64,000 nt of DNA from Chryseobacterium lathyri (GTDB lineage Bacteria; Bacteroidota; Bacteroidia; Flavobacteriales; Weeksellaceae), in assembly GCF_030812195.1 (NCBI RefSeq), contig NZ_JAUSSF010000003.1, forward strand, positions 434,001-498,000, written 5' to 3'. This document shows, piece by piece, positions 25,633 to 34,503 of the stretch (positions within the stretch are counted from its first letter, which is position 1; every line of letters starts with the position of its first letter). The notes beneath the pieces were generated by a model. That model worked only from the letters and a program-made list of their open reading frames with translations. It did no database searches and had not been told where the DNA came from. The position numbers and the translations under genes are program-made.

Positions 25633-28244
25633 TACAAACTTTTCAGCTTCTCTTCTAAAATAGCGATTTTATCCTGAGCATCTTTCTGTTTCTGGCGTTC
25701 TATTTCTACAACTTCAGGCTTCGCGTTAGCCACAAATTTTTCATTAGACAGCTTTTTGTCCACAGAAATTAAGAATCCTTTTAAATATTTCAATTCTTCT
25801 TCTGTTTTCTTTTTCTCTTCACCCAGATCTAAATTTTCACTCAGAGGAATGGAAACTTCTGTTGCGCTAACAAGGAATGTAAAGCTAGGCTTGTCTGTTT
25901 TTTTGCTGAAATGAATTTCAGTAACATTGCCCAGTTTTCTGATCACGGCTTCATTCTCAAAACCGGTCGCATTCGTGTAAACCTCAACCGCTTCTCTGGG
26001 AGAAATCCCTTTGGTCTGGCGGTAGTTTCGGATTCCGGAAATAATTTCTTCAGCAGTTTCGAAATTTTTAATGATTCCTTCATTAAATGTTCCTGCTTTC
26101 TTCTGCTGAGCAACGATTAAAGCTTCTTCAATGCTTCTCTCAGAAATAGTCTGCCATAATTCTTCCGTTAAGAAAGGCATAAATGGATGAAGTAATTTCA
26201 TTAATTCTTCAAAGAAATATATTGTTTTATGATAAACTTCTTTAGAGATCCCTTCTCCGTAATTCGGCTTAATGGCTTCAAGATACCAACCGCAGAAATC
26301 ATCCCAGATTAATTTATAAATTAAATGAAGAGCATCTGAAATTCTGAATTTTTCAAACTGATCATTAATCTCAACAATTGTTTTATTGAGCTTATTTTCA
26401 AACCACACAATAGTTTGGTTGTCTGCAAAGTTTGCCGGCTTGTCTTCATGATTCCACATATTGATCAATCGGAAAGCATTCCAGATCTTTGTTGCAAAAT
26501 TTCTTCCCTGCAGCATCAAATCTTTATCAAAAAGAAGGTCATTACCTGCTGCTGAGCTCAATAAAATTCCAACACGAACTCCATCTGCCCCAAATTCAGA
26601 AATTAATTCTAACGGATCCGGAGAATTCCCTAACGATTTTGACATCTTCCTTCTCTGGCTATCTCTTACTATACCTGTAAAATATACATTTTTGAACGGA
26701 ACTTCTTTTCTGTATTCCAGTCCGGCCATAATCATTCTGGCTACCCAGAAGAAAATAATATCCGGGCCTGTTACCAGGTCAGCGGTTGGATAATAATAGT
26801 TGATCTCTTTATTTTCAGGATCCAAAAGACCATCGAATACAGACATTGGCCATAACCACGATGAGAACCAGGTATCAAGCGCGTCTTCGTCCTGACGCAG
26901 ATCATCTAATGTTGCAATAATTCCCTTTTGCTCTTCTAATACTACAAGAGCCTGGTATTTATCTTCTGCAACGACAAAATCATTTTCCCCATCTCCATAG
27001 TAAAAGGCAGGAATCTGCTGTCCCCACCAAAGCTGGCGGGAAATATTCCAGTCACGGATGTTTTCCATCCAGTGCTTATAGGTATTTTTGAATTTTTCCG
27101 GATAAAATTTCACCTCATCATCCATTACTACATCCAAAGCAGGTTTAGCAATTTCAGACATTTTCAGAAACCACTGAACTGAAACCTTAGGCTCAATAAC
27201 TGCGCCTGTTCTTTCTGAAGTTCCAACCTTGTTCACATAATCTTCTGCTTTCAGTAAAAGATCTTTTTCCTGTAATTCTTTTGCAATCAGCTTTCTTACA
27301 TCAAATCTGTTTTTACCTGCATAATGCAAACCATGCTCGTTAAGGTTTCCGTCATCATCCAAAGCATCGATCATTTTCAACTGATGCTTTTGCCCGATTT
27401 CATAATCATTGGTATCGTGGGCAGGCGTAATTTTCAACGCTCCGGTTCCAAATTCAATATCTACATAGTCGTCCTCAATGATCGGGATTACTCGGTTAAC
27501 GATGGGTACAATTACATTTTTACCTTTCAGGTGGGCATATCTTTCATCATTAGGGTTAATGCATACCGCAGTATCCCCGAAAATAGTCTCGGGACGCGTG
27601 GTGGCAACGGAAAGAAATTCTTCCGTTCCTTCGATTTTATATTTTAGGAAATATAATTTTCCGTTCTGTTCTTTAAATATAACCTCTTCATCAGAGATAT
27701 TGGTTTTTGCTTCAGGATCCCAGTTAACCATTCTATAGCCTCTATAGATCAGTCCTTTATTATACAGATCTACGAAGCTCTTGATTACCTGTTCTGAAAG
27801 TTTCTCTTCCATGGTGAAACGGGTTCTGTCCCAGTCACATGAGCAACCAAGCTTTTTCAGCTGCTCAAGAATGGTTCCTCCATATTTATCAGTCCATTCC
27901 CAGGCATGTTTTAAGAATTCCTCACGGGTAATATCTGATTTGCTGACCCCTTCAGACTTCAGTTTGGCAACAACTTTGGCTTCAGTGGCAATTGAAGCAT
28001 GATCTGTACCTGGAATCCAGCAGGCATTAAAGCCCTGCATTCTTGCACGGCGGACGAGAACATCTTGAATGGTATTGTTCAGCATATGTCCCATGTGTAA
28101 TATCCCCGTTACGTTTGGCGGAGGAATTACCACAGTATATGGTGGCTTCTCATTAGGTTCCGAATGGAAAAATTTGTTTTCCATCCAGAAGTTGTACCAT
28201 TTCTGTTCTGTTTCCTGTGGATTGTACTTTTCTGAAATCTGCAT
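25632..28244 (-). CDS. valS: Valyl-tRNA synthetase
   Basis: An 870 aa class I aminoacyl-tRNA synthetase. The HIGH motif is in PPPNVTGILHMGHMLNNTI near 39-57 and the KMSKS motif in RRKMSKSLGNSPDP near 520. The editing domain and the long C-terminal coiled coil (EEKKKTEEELKYLKGFL...) are present. It charges tRNA-Val and clears mischarged Thr. Length and domain order are normal. Confidence 0.97.
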   Translation of the reverse strand: MQISEKYNPQETEQKWYNFWMENKFFHSEPNEKPPYTVVIPPPNVTGILHMGHMLNNTIQDVLVRRARMQGFNACWIPGTDHASIATEAKVVAKLKSEGVSKSDITREEFLKHAWEWTDKYGGTILEQLKKLGCSCDWDRTRFTMEEKLSEQVIKSFVDLYNKGLIYRGYRMVNWDPEAKTNISDEEVIFKEQNGKLYFLKYKIEGTEEFLSVATTRPETIFGDTAVCINPNDERYAHLKGKNVIVPIVNRVIPIIEDDYVDIEFGTGALKITPAHDTNDYEIGQKHQLKMIDALDDDGNLNEHGLHYAGKNRFDVRKLIAKELQEKDLLLKAEDYVNKVGTSERTGAVIEPKVSVQWFLKMSEIAKPALDVVMDDEVKFYPEKFKNTYKHWMENIRDWNISRQLWWGQQIPAFYYGDGENDFVVAEDKYQALVVLEEQKGIIATLDDLRQDEDALDTWFSSWLWPMSVFDGLLDPENKEINYYYPTADLVTGPDIIFFWVARMIMAGLEYRKEVPFKNVYFTGIVRDSQRRKMSKSLGNSPDPLELISEFGADGVRVGILLSSAAGNDLLFDKDLMLQGRNFATKIWNAFRLINMWNHEDKPANFADNQTIVWFENKLNKTIVEINDQFEKFRISDALHLIYKLIWDDFCGWYLEAIKPNYGEGISKEVYHKTIYFFEELMKLLHPFMPFLTEELWQTISERSIEEALIVAQQKKAGTFNEGIIKNFETAEEIISGIRNYRQTKGISPREAVEVYTNATGFENEAVIRKLGNVTEIHFSKKTDKPSFTFLVSATEVSIPLSENLDLGEEKKKTEEELKYLKGFLISVDKKLSNEKFVANAKPEVVEIERQKQKDAQDKIAILEEKLKSL

Positions 28245-28373
28245 AAAATTCTGTTTCTTTTGCTTACAATTTGCAAAAATAGTCTAAAGAAAAAAAATTT
28301 TAAGTATGAATTAAAATAATTTTTAACTTTGTTTCTTGAAATTTATCTAACAAACATATTAACATTCAAGAAT

Positions 28374-28838
28374 ATGAAAAATTTAATTGCAGGAATTGCA
28401 TTATTTGGAACGTTTGCATTGGCTTCTGCACAAACGATTACGTTTGACAAAACTACTTTTGACTATGGTACTATCAAGCCAAGTGCTGACGGTACAAGAT
28501 TCTTTACAGTAACGAACACAGGCGACAAACCTTTGATTCTTTCTAATGTAAAACCTTCTTGTGGATGTACTACACCTGAGTTCAGTCAGGATCCAATTAT
28601 GCCAGGAAAGTCTGCTAAAATTAAAGTGGGATATAACACTACGCTTAACGGACCTTTCAATAAAATGATTGAAGTTTTCTCTAATGACCCTGCTAACAGC
28701 AGAAGCGTAATCTACATCAAAGGTAATGTAGACGCTAATGCTCCTGAACCAAAGCCTTTAACAGCTGAGGAACAAAAAGCAGCTGCAAAGGCTGAAAAGA
28801 AAGCAGCTAAACTAGCTAAAAAAGCAGCAGCAAAATAA
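28374..28838 (+). CDS. DUF1573 secreted protein with Lys/Ala tail
   Basis: Start chosen at 28374: MKNLIAGIALFGTFALASAQ is a signal peptide, whereas the 15 codons before it are not. The mature protein has the DUF1573 pattern, FDYGTI ... NTGDKPLILSNVKPSCGCTTPEF ... MPGKSAKIKVGY, an Ig-like fold with a conserved SCGCT. About 25 C-terminal residues are almost all Ala, Lys and Glu (KAAAKAEKKAAKLAKKAAAK), a likely basic helix. Periplasmic or surface; function unknown. A TAACTTTG (28324-28331) upstream fits the flavobacterial -7 box. Confidence 0.85.
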   Translation: MKNLIAGIALFGTFALASAQTITFDKTTFDYGTIKPSADGTRFFTVTNTGDKPLILSNVKPSCGCTTPEFSQDPIMPGKSAKIKVGYNTTLNGPFNKMIEVFSNDPANSRSVIYIKGNVDANAPEPKPLTAEEQKAAAKAEKKAAKLAKKAAAK

Positions 28839-28859
28839 TCTCTACTAAAAAAATAAAAG

Positions 28860-28889
28860 AACCGTCTTCACTTGGAGACGGTTTTTTTA
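28860..28889 (+). terminator. Terminator after DUF1573 gene
   Basis: AACCGTCTtcacttggAGACGGTTTTTTT: a strong stem with a long U-run, 21 bp after the stop codon. Confidence 0.9.
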
Positions 28890-29005
28890 TTACATTTAAG
28901 TAAGATATCAGATTGTAGAGGTTAGTATGAGTTGGCATTAACTAAAATCCCTTAATCTTTAATCTTTTGATCTTTAAATTTTTCAATCATTTAATCTAAA
29001 AAAAT

Positions 29006-29875
29006 ATGGACATCAATTTTTCAGATGACTTCCTGGTAAAGGGAAAGATCACAATAAAAAAAATTTCAACAGAATATAAAGGAAAGCTTACAAAAGAAGA
29101 AGGTGAGCAGTTATTGATTGCAGAAAAAGAAAAACTCCGCGAATTGCAGGAAAAACTTTATGCCGATGGCAGCCAGTCTCTGCTTGTTGTCCTGCAGGCA
29201 ATGGATGCAGCAGGGAAAGACAGTTTGATAGAACATGTTTTCGGAGGGGTGAATCCACAGGGCTGCAGTGTTACAAGCTTTAAAACCCCAAGCTCAAAGG
29301 AATATTCCCACGATTTTCTGTGGAGACATTACCTGGCTCTTCCACAGAAAGGAATGATTGGTATTTTTAACAGATCTCATTATGAAAGTGTTCTGGTATG
29401 CAAGGTTCATCCTGAATATAATCTCAGTGAAAAAACATGGTCTTCTGTAAAGGATTTCGATGCAAATTTCTGGAAAAACAGGTATGAGAGTATCCGGAAT
29501 TTCGAACAGCATCTGGCCCAGAACGGAACTACTATTGTGAAGATATTTTTAAATGTTTCCAAGGACGAGCAAAAGAAGAGGCTTCTGGACAGAATTGATG
29601 AACAGGAAAAAAACTGGAAGTTTTCTGCTGCAGATCTTCCTGAAAGGGCACTTTTCCCAAAATATATGGAAGCTTATGAAACAGCTATCAATGAAACTTC
29701 AAAGGACTATGCTCCATGGTATGTACTTCCTGCAGACACTAAATGGTTTGCAAGAGTAGCGGCTATCCAGATCATTATTGATACTTTGGAGAAAATGGAT
29801 CTTAAATACCCACAGCTGGGTGAAAAGGAAAAATCTGAACTCCTGGAAGCTAAAAAAACACTTGAAAGCGAATAA
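29006..29875 (+). CDS. ppk2: Polyphosphate kinase 2 family protein
   Basis: A 289 aa kinase. Walker A is QAMDAAGKDS (about 64-73), followed by FKTPSSKEYSHDFLWRHY and the Walker B region GIFNRSHYESVLVCKVHPE. Polyphosphate kinases of this family transfer phosphate from polyphosphate to nucleotides. FNRSHYE rather than FNRSWY suggests the class III-like branch that acts on AMP and ADP, but this is inference. The upstream 120 bp hold TTTAATCTTTAATCTTTTGATCTTTAAA-like low-complexity sequence. Confidence 0.9.
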   Translation: MDINFSDDFLVKGKITIKKISTEYKGKLTKEEGEQLLIAEKEKLRELQEKLYADGSQSLLVVLQAMDAAGKDSLIEHVFGGVNPQGCSVTSFKTPSSKEYSHDFLWRHYLALPQKGMIGIFNRSHYESVLVCKVHPEYNLSEKTWSSVKDFDANFWKNRYESIRNFEQHLAQNGTTIVKIFLNVSKDEQKKRLLDRIDEQEKNWKFSAADLPERALFPKYMEAYETAINETSKDYAPWYVLPADTKWFARVAAIQIIIDTLEKMDLKYPQLGEKEKSELLEAKKTLESE

Positions 29876-30025
29876 ACTAAGCGTAAAATATCCCATCATA
29901 GCTAAATAAATGTAAATAATTTAACAAATAAGACACTAAAAAGTGTATAATTTATTGTTCATGTTATTTTTTTTTATAAATTTATCAAAAATTAGTTTTT
30001 AACCATAAATCATTAAACTTTAGCT

Positions 30026-30403
30026 ATGAAAAAACATTTATTATTATCAGCAATCGCTGTAATGAGTCTTATTTCCTGTAATAATGAGGGAACAGCTGTA
30101 AGTACTGTAGAAAGCATGAAGACTCCGCAAATGGAAAATTTCGACAAAGCTTTCAAAAGCCTCGGTGACCCTCAGAACAGGCCTACTGAAGAAGAGAAGA
30201 AAAGGAATACTTCTGAATTGAGTGACAGAAGAAAAGCTCTCCTTGTTCCGGCATCCAAAGAACTGATTCTTTCCACAGGTGTTACAGAAGCTGAGCTTAC
30301 CAGAAAAACCGGTGGCGATATGAGCCAGATCATTGTCTGGGCTACCCAGATCTATATGCAGAAAAGTGACGAGATCCGTAGAAGCTTAAAATCTGATAAA
30401 TAG
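30026..30403 (+). CDS. Array lipoprotein A1
   Basis: A 125 aa lipoprotein, first of five near-identical copies. Signal peptide II with lipobox LISC (C18), a short variable linker (NNEGTAVS), then a conserved domain from TVESMKTPQMENFDKAF to the end. That part is charged and helical, with invariant blocks LGDPQNRPTEEE, TSELSDRRKALLVPASKE and GGDMSQIIVWATQIYMQKSDEIR. I do not recognise the family. It opens module 1, with the B1 gene starting 3 bp after its stop. The 150-bp region before it is AT-rich and presumably holds the array promoter. Confidence 0.85.
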   Translation: MKKHLLLSAIAVMSLISCNNEGTAVSTVESMKTPQMENFDKAFKSLGDPQNRPTEEEKKRNTSELSDRRKALLVPASKELILSTGVTEAELTRKTGGDMSQIIVWATQIYMQKSDEIRRSLKSDK

Positions 30404-30406
30404 ATT

Positions 30407-30952
30407 ATGAAAAGGCTATTACTTGTTCTGGGGATCTGTTCTGTTTCCTCAGCATATGCCCAGGGAGGTCCCCTTATCATTCAGAATTTCACCTCCAATT
30501 ATGATTTTCATGGAACTATTTATGCCAATAATAATATAGGAGGCGGATGCTACCCCTTTGTTATTTCCAAAGATCCTGACCCTATAATAATACCGCCTGG
30601 CACTACAGTAAAATATGAAAATTACAGAGATCAATACTCTTTTTCCGGTTACCCGATTTCTACCTGGGATGTTATTTTGGGAGCAGGATCTCTTGCCTCG
30701 CCAAGACCATGGAATCATGGAAGTCTTATTCCAGGCGGTGTGATTTCCAATAACACAAGATGGTCCATGTCTAAATTCCAAATGTACCACACCGGAACTT
30801 CAGTACCTGAAACCTACTTTAACGGGGATATCGGAGAAACCGCTGCTCCGTGTAATACTGCCCCCGATGCCATAACAACAGCGTGGGGAAGCGCCAAATG
30901 GTTTACCATTACTTCCGGTACAGACGTATACACTTACCTTATCATCCAATAA
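30407..30952 (+). CDS. Array secreted protein B1
   Basis: A 181 aa exported protein of family B. The signal peptide ends AYA, and the mature protein starts QGGPLIIQNFTSNYDFHGTI. Two cysteines after the signal (GGCYPF and APCNTA) are shared by all B proteins and probably form a disulfide. Other shared blocks are YRDQY..S.YP...W, PWNHGSLIPGGVISNNT.W and a terminal WFTITSG...TYLIIQ. Likely a beta-sandwich, periplasmic or secreted. No known family and no type IX C-terminal domain. Confidence 0.8.
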   Translation: MKRLLLVLGICSVSSAYAQGGPLIIQNFTSNYDFHGTIYANNNIGGGCYPFVISKDPDPIIIPPGTTVKYENYRDQYSFSGYPISTWDVILGAGSLASPRPWNHGSLIPGGVISNNTRWSMSKFQMYHTGTSVPETYFNGDIGETAAPCNTAPDAITTAWGSAKWFTITSGTDVYTYLIIQ

Positions 30953-30962
30953 ACTTATTACT

Positions 30963-31493
30963 ATGAAAAAGATACTCTTACTTTTATCAGCTTTGGCAGG
31001 AATTCTTTCTTTTGCCCAGACTTCTCCTTTAATCATACAGAACTACAACACTTTTGATGCTGTAGGAAGACTGCGTACCGGCATGCCCGGTGGCGCTCCC
31101 GGACCTTATATGTATGCTGCCCCAAATGCTCCATATGGAACATACACTATACCTGCAGGGGCTGGTACAGTATATAATACATTCGATACTTCCGGCACTG
31201 CCTTACTTCCCATAACAATTTGGTACGTTACAGATCCAACTAACCCGGCCAACAGCGGAACATATCCCTATAATCATCCTTTTATCACAACTGTAATGAA
31301 CCCATCCAATGTTTGGGGCGGATTCCACTTCTGGCTGACAGACCCTTCAACCGGAGCCACGGATACTTACGAGTTGGGAGATCCTACGGTATATCCGGGA
31401 TTCAGTGCTTCAGGAACGGGTACTTTTTCAAGTGCAGACTGGTTCACGATAACCACACCCAGCGGCCCAACCACTTACCTGCAGATCTTTTAG
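30963..31493 (+). CDS. Array secreted protein C1
   Basis: A 176 aa exported protein of family C. Signal peptide MKKILLLLSALAGILSFAQ, then SPLIIQNYNTFDAVGRLRT. It has no cysteine. Landmarks shared with C2 and C3 are PYMYA.PNAPY..YTIPAG, YPYNHP.IT and the end ADWFTITTPSGPTTYLQIF. The first strand and the last 16 residues resemble family B, so B and C are distant relatives. Closes module 1; a strong hairpin follows. Confidence 0.8.
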   Translation: MKKILLLLSALAGILSFAQTSPLIIQNYNTFDAVGRLRTGMPGGAPGPYMYAAPNAPYGTYTIPAGAGTVYNTFDTSGTALLPITIWYVTDPTNPANSGTYPYNHPFITTVMNPSNVWGGFHFWLTDPSTGATDTYELGDPTVYPGFSASGTGTFSSADWFTITTPSGPTTYLQIF

Positions 31494-31499
31494 ATAAAC

Positions 31500-31530
31500 G
31501 GCAGCTGTTCTGCAGCTGCCTATTTTATTG
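31500..31530 (+). terminator. Hairpin closing array module 1
   Basis: GGCAGCTG ttctg CAGCTGCC is a perfect 8-bp GC-rich stem 6 bp after the C1 stop, followed by TATTTTATTG. It could stop or weaken transcription between modules 1 and 2. Confidence 0.6.
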
Positions 31531-31626
31531 AACAGCATGATACGGAAAATAGCAGTTTGCTTTCCGGGGATATTCTACGTCCAAATTTCACTAATCATTT
31601 ACTCTATACTTAATACAAATTTAATC

Positions 31627-32004
31627 ATGAAAAAAATATTTTTATCAGCTTTATTGGCTGTTTTAACATTAGTGTCATGCAGCAATGAAAACACTGCTGC
31701 AAATACTGTGGAAAGTATGAAAACCCCACAGATGGAAAACTTTGATAAGGCTTTTAAAAGTCTCGGCGATCCACAGAACAGACCTACAGAGGAGGAGAGA
31801 AAAAGAAATACTTCAGAGCTGAGCGACAGAAGAAAAGCTCTTCTTGTTCCGGCTTCCAAGGAACTGATTCTTTCCGCAGGGGTTACAGAAGCTGAACTGA
31901 TGAGAAAGACAGGTGGCGACATGAGCCAGATCATTGTCTGGGCTACCCAGATCTATATGCAGAAAAGTGACGAGATCAGAAAAAACCTAAAATCAGAGAA
32001 ATAA
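31627..32004 (+). CDS. Array lipoprotein A2
   Basis: A 125 aa lipoprotein. The start at 31627 gives the signal peptide MKKIFLSALLAVLTLVSC (lipobox LVSC); a longer reading from 31528 would bury it. From TVESMKTPQ on, the sequence is almost the same as A1, with a few conservative changes (K/R in EEERKR, T/A in ILSAG, T/M in ELMRK). It opens module 2 and B2 follows after 2 bp. Function unknown. Confidence 0.85.
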   Translation: MKKIFLSALLAVLTLVSCSNENTAANTVESMKTPQMENFDKAFKSLGDPQNRPTEEERKRNTSELSDRRKALLVPASKELILSAGVTEAELMRKTGGDMSQIIVWATQIYMQKSDEIRKNLKSEK

Positions 32005-32006
32005 TT

Positions 32007-32510
32007 ATGAAAAAGTATTTAACTATGATAGGATTAGTATCCTTATCTTTTGCTTATGCTCAGGGCGGTCCTCTTGTTATCAACAATTATACATCGTATG
32101 ATTTCCACACCAGAGTTACTGCAGCTAATCTTGCTACACCAGGATGTTATTTTTATGTGGCTTTAGACAACCCTGAGCTTGTAATCCCAGGCGGAGGTTC
32201 TTCTACGTATAACAGCTACAATATTCCAGGCACCAGCTGGAAGGTATCTACATCACCTTCGCCTGCAACGCTAAGATTAGGGAGCCATCCAAGTCTTGCA
32301 CTGGGAGGAGCAATCTCTAATAATACGAAATGGGTGGTATCTCAATTTCAGTTTTATCAGTCGGGAACGCCTTTATCGGTGGGAGCTGTAGGTGATACTT
32401 CTTATACATGTGAACCTGTTCCTAATATTTTCATCACTCCACAAGCATCGGTGGAATGGTTTACCGTTACCAGCGGATCAACCACTTATACTTATCTCCA
32501 AATTTATTAA
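32007..32510 (+). CDS. Array secreted protein B2
   Basis: A 167 aa family B protein, the most diverged of the five. Signal peptide ends AYAQ; the mature start is GGPLVINNYTSYDFHTRV. Cysteines are in PGCYFYV and YTCEPV. It lacks the YRDQ block but keeps HPSLALGGAISNNTKW and ends VEWFTVTSGSTTYTYLQIY. Function unknown. Confidence 0.8.
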   Translation: MKKYLTMIGLVSLSFAYAQGGPLVINNYTSYDFHTRVTAANLATPGCYFYVALDNPELVIPGGGSSTYNSYNIPGTSWKVSTSPSPATLRLGSHPSLALGGAISNNTKWVVSQFQFYQSGTPLSVGAVGDTSYTCEPVPNIFITPQASVEWFTVTSGSTTYTYLQIY

Positions 32511-32555
32511 CCTTTTTTAAAAATTCAACTTAAAAATTAATTACCTGCTCCTATT

Positions 32556-32933
32556 ATGAAAAAATATTTTTTACAGACTGCTTTTACCGTTCTGGTTTTG
32601 ATTTCATGCAGTAATGAAAATTCTGCTGTACATACTGTGGAAAGCATGAAAACGCCACAGATGGAAAACTTCGACAAAGCTTTTAAAAGTCTCGGTGATC
32701 CACAGAACAGGCCTACTGAAGAGGAAAGAAAAAGGAGTACTTCGGAACTGAGTGACAGAAGAAAAGCACTTCTGGTCCCTGCTTCTAAGGAAATGATCCT
32801 TTCTACAGGTGTTACAGAAGCTGAACTAATGAGAAAGACAGGTGGCGACATGAGCCAGATCATTGTTTGGGCAACTCAGATTTATATGCAGAAAAGCGAT
32901 GATATCAGAAAAAACTTAAAATCAGAGAAATAA
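32556..32933 (+). CDS. Array lipoprotein A3
   Basis: A 125 aa lipoprotein with signal MKKYFLQTAFTVLVLISC and linker SNENSAVH. The conserved domain from TVESMKTPQ matches A2 except for N61S, L81M and E116D-type changes. It opens module 3, followed 26 bp later by C2 with no B gene. Function unknown. Confidence 0.85.
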   Translation: MKKYFLQTAFTVLVLISCSNENSAVHTVESMKTPQMENFDKAFKSLGDPQNRPTEEERKRSTSELSDRRKALLVPASKEMILSTGVTEAELMRKTGGDMSQIIVWATQIYMQKSDDIRKNLKSEK

Positions 32934-32959
32934 ACACTAATCATTAAACAAATTACAAC

Positions 32960-33505
32960 ATGAAAAAACTAAGCATTATTTTAGGTATCATTGCAGGAGT
33001 AACCATTGCTGCCCAATCTTCTACGCTGGTGATCAATAATTACAGTAGTTATGATGCTGCAGGGAGGTTTATGACAGTGGGATCAGCAGGCTCTGGGTCA
33101 TCCCAACCTTATATGTATGCTCTTGCCAATGCCCCTTACACCAGATATACAATTCCTGCTGGTGGCTATACCAAATATGATAAATTCGACAATACCGGAG
33201 CGGGCAACCCCATTCCTATTCCCGGCTGGTATTATATTGATCCGTTAAACAGCGCCAATACGGGAAACTACCCTTATAATCATCCTATCATCACAGCGGT
33301 GACCGCCATAGATGAATGGATGGGCTTCGCTTTCGTACTTACAGACAATACCGGATACAGCTATGACAGTTTCGAGGTAGGAGATCCTGCACTGTCAGGA
33401 GGCTTTTTAAGCAATACCCAAACCGGAGTCAATACAGGTGTTACTGCAGATTGGTACACAATCACAACAACTGGAGGACAGATTACTTATTTCCAAATCT
33501 ATTAA
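32960..33505 (+). CDS. Array secreted protein C2
   Basis: A 181 aa family C protein. Signal peptide ends TIAAQ; the mature start is SSTLVINNYSSYDAAGRFMT. No cysteine. It shares QPYMYALANAPYTRYTIPAGG, YPYNHPIIT and a FEVGDPAL segment with C1 and C3, and ends ADWYTITTTGGQITYFQIY. Closes module 3. Function unknown. Confidence 0.8.
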   Translation: MKKLSIILGIIAGVTIAAQSSTLVINNYSSYDAAGRFMTVGSAGSGSSQPYMYALANAPYTRYTIPAGGYTKYDKFDNTGAGNPIPIPGWYYIDPLNSANTGNYPYNHPIITAVTAIDEWMGFAFVLTDNTGYSYDSFEVGDPALSGGFLSNTQTGVNTGVTADWYTITTTGGQITYFQIY

Positions 33506-33545
33506 TATCTCTAATATAATCAGACCGAACATTAAAAAATATCCT

Positions 33546-33923
33546 ATGAAAAAACTACTGTTATCTGCTGCTTTTGCCATTTTAACTTTGGCATCATGCA
33601 GCAATGAAGGCTCTGCCGTAAATACTGTGGAAAGCATGAAAACCCCACAGATGGAAAACTTCGATAAAGCTTTTAGAAGTCTGGGAGATCCGCAGAACAG
33701 GCCTACTGAAGAGGAAAGAAAAAGAAATACTTCAGAGCTGAGCGACAGAAGAAAAGCACTTCTTGTTCCGGCTTCCAAGGAACTGATTCTTTCCACAGGC
33801 ATTACAGAAGCTGAACTAATGAGAAAAACAGGAGGGGATATGAGCCAGATCATTGTCTGGGCCACTCAGATCTATATGACAAAAAGTGATGAAATCCGTA
33901 AAAATATTAAATCTGATAAATAA
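33546..33923 (+). CDS. Array lipoprotein A4
   Basis: A 125 aa lipoprotein. The start at 33546 (MKKLLLSAAFAILTLASC, lipobox LASC) is preferred over an upstream in-frame ATG that would remove the signal peptide. Its domain differs from A5 at only two residues of 99 (K/R near 44, T/Q in IYMTKS), while the DNA has many silent differences. It opens module 4; its stop overlaps an ATG of B3 (TAATG). Function unknown. Confidence 0.85.
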   Translation: MKKLLLSAAFAILTLASCSNEGSAVNTVESMKTPQMENFDKAFRSLGDPQNRPTEEERKRNTSELSDRRKALLVPASKELILSTGITEAELMRKTGGDMSQIIVWATQIYMTKSDEIRKNIKSDK

Positions 33924-33931
33924 TGACTGCC

Positions 33932-34489
33932 ATGAAAAAAATATTGACAATAGTAGGAATTACAATAGCCTCTCTGGTTTATTCGCAGGGAGGAACAATG
34001 ATCGTAAACAATTATACCCCTTATGAATACCGCGGAGCCTTAATCGCTAATAATTTTTCCGGGGGATGCTATCCTATCATCGGGACCAATGCTGGAGTTA
34101 TCATTCCGCCGGACTCTCATACGGGCAATGGCAATGCATTGATATATACCAATTACAGAGACCAGTATACCACATCACTATATCCTATGCCGAGCTGGAC
34201 GGTTAGCCTTGCAGCCAACAGCAACAGCATAAGACCCTGGAACCATGGCAGTCTTATTCCCGGAGGAACACTTTCCAATAATACAAAATGGTCTGCATCA
34301 AAGTTTGAAATGTATGATCCTGCAACTTCTGCTTATGTTCCGGGGTTCAATACGACCGTAAGCTTAGCAGGAAACTCATGCTATATGGCACCAGACTACT
34401 TTGTAACTCCAAGCGGGGCCAACAGTGCAGAAATATTTACAATCACAACAAGTACTGGTTTAGTAGAAACCTATCTGCAACTTTATTAA
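33932..34489 (+). CDS. Array secreted protein B3
   Basis: A 185 aa family B protein. I prefer the ATG at 33932 (MKKILTIVGITIASLVYSQ), as in its relatives, over the ATG at 33923 that overlaps the A4 stop. Mature start GGTMIVNNYTPYEYRGALI; cysteines in GGCYPI and NSCYMA. It has PPDSHTGNGNAL and YRDQYTTSLYP like B4, and ends EIFTITTSTGLVETYLQLY. Function unknown. Confidence 0.8.
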   Translation: MKKILTIVGITIASLVYSQGGTMIVNNYTPYEYRGALIANNFSGGCYPIIGTNAGVIIPPDSHTGNGNALIYTNYRDQYTTSLYPMPSWTVSLAANSNSIRPWNHGSLIPGGTLSNNTKWSASKFEMYDPATSAYVPGFNTTVSLAGNSCYMAPDYFVTPSGANSAEIFTITTSTGLVETYLQLY

Positions 34490-34503
34490 TCTGATTTTAA
34501 ATC

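Noticed and set aside
28329..28373. Upstream extension of the DUF1573 gene
   Set aside because: The ATG at 28374 gives a clean signal peptide, and a -7 promoter match lies across the extension.
31599..31934. Antisense open frames of about 105-150 codons opposite the A genes (also 32537-32863, 33407-33865, 35084-35401)
   Set aside because: They recur because the same A sequence recurs; the forward frames carry signal peptides and lipoboxes and silent-site substitution, so the reverse frames are shadows.
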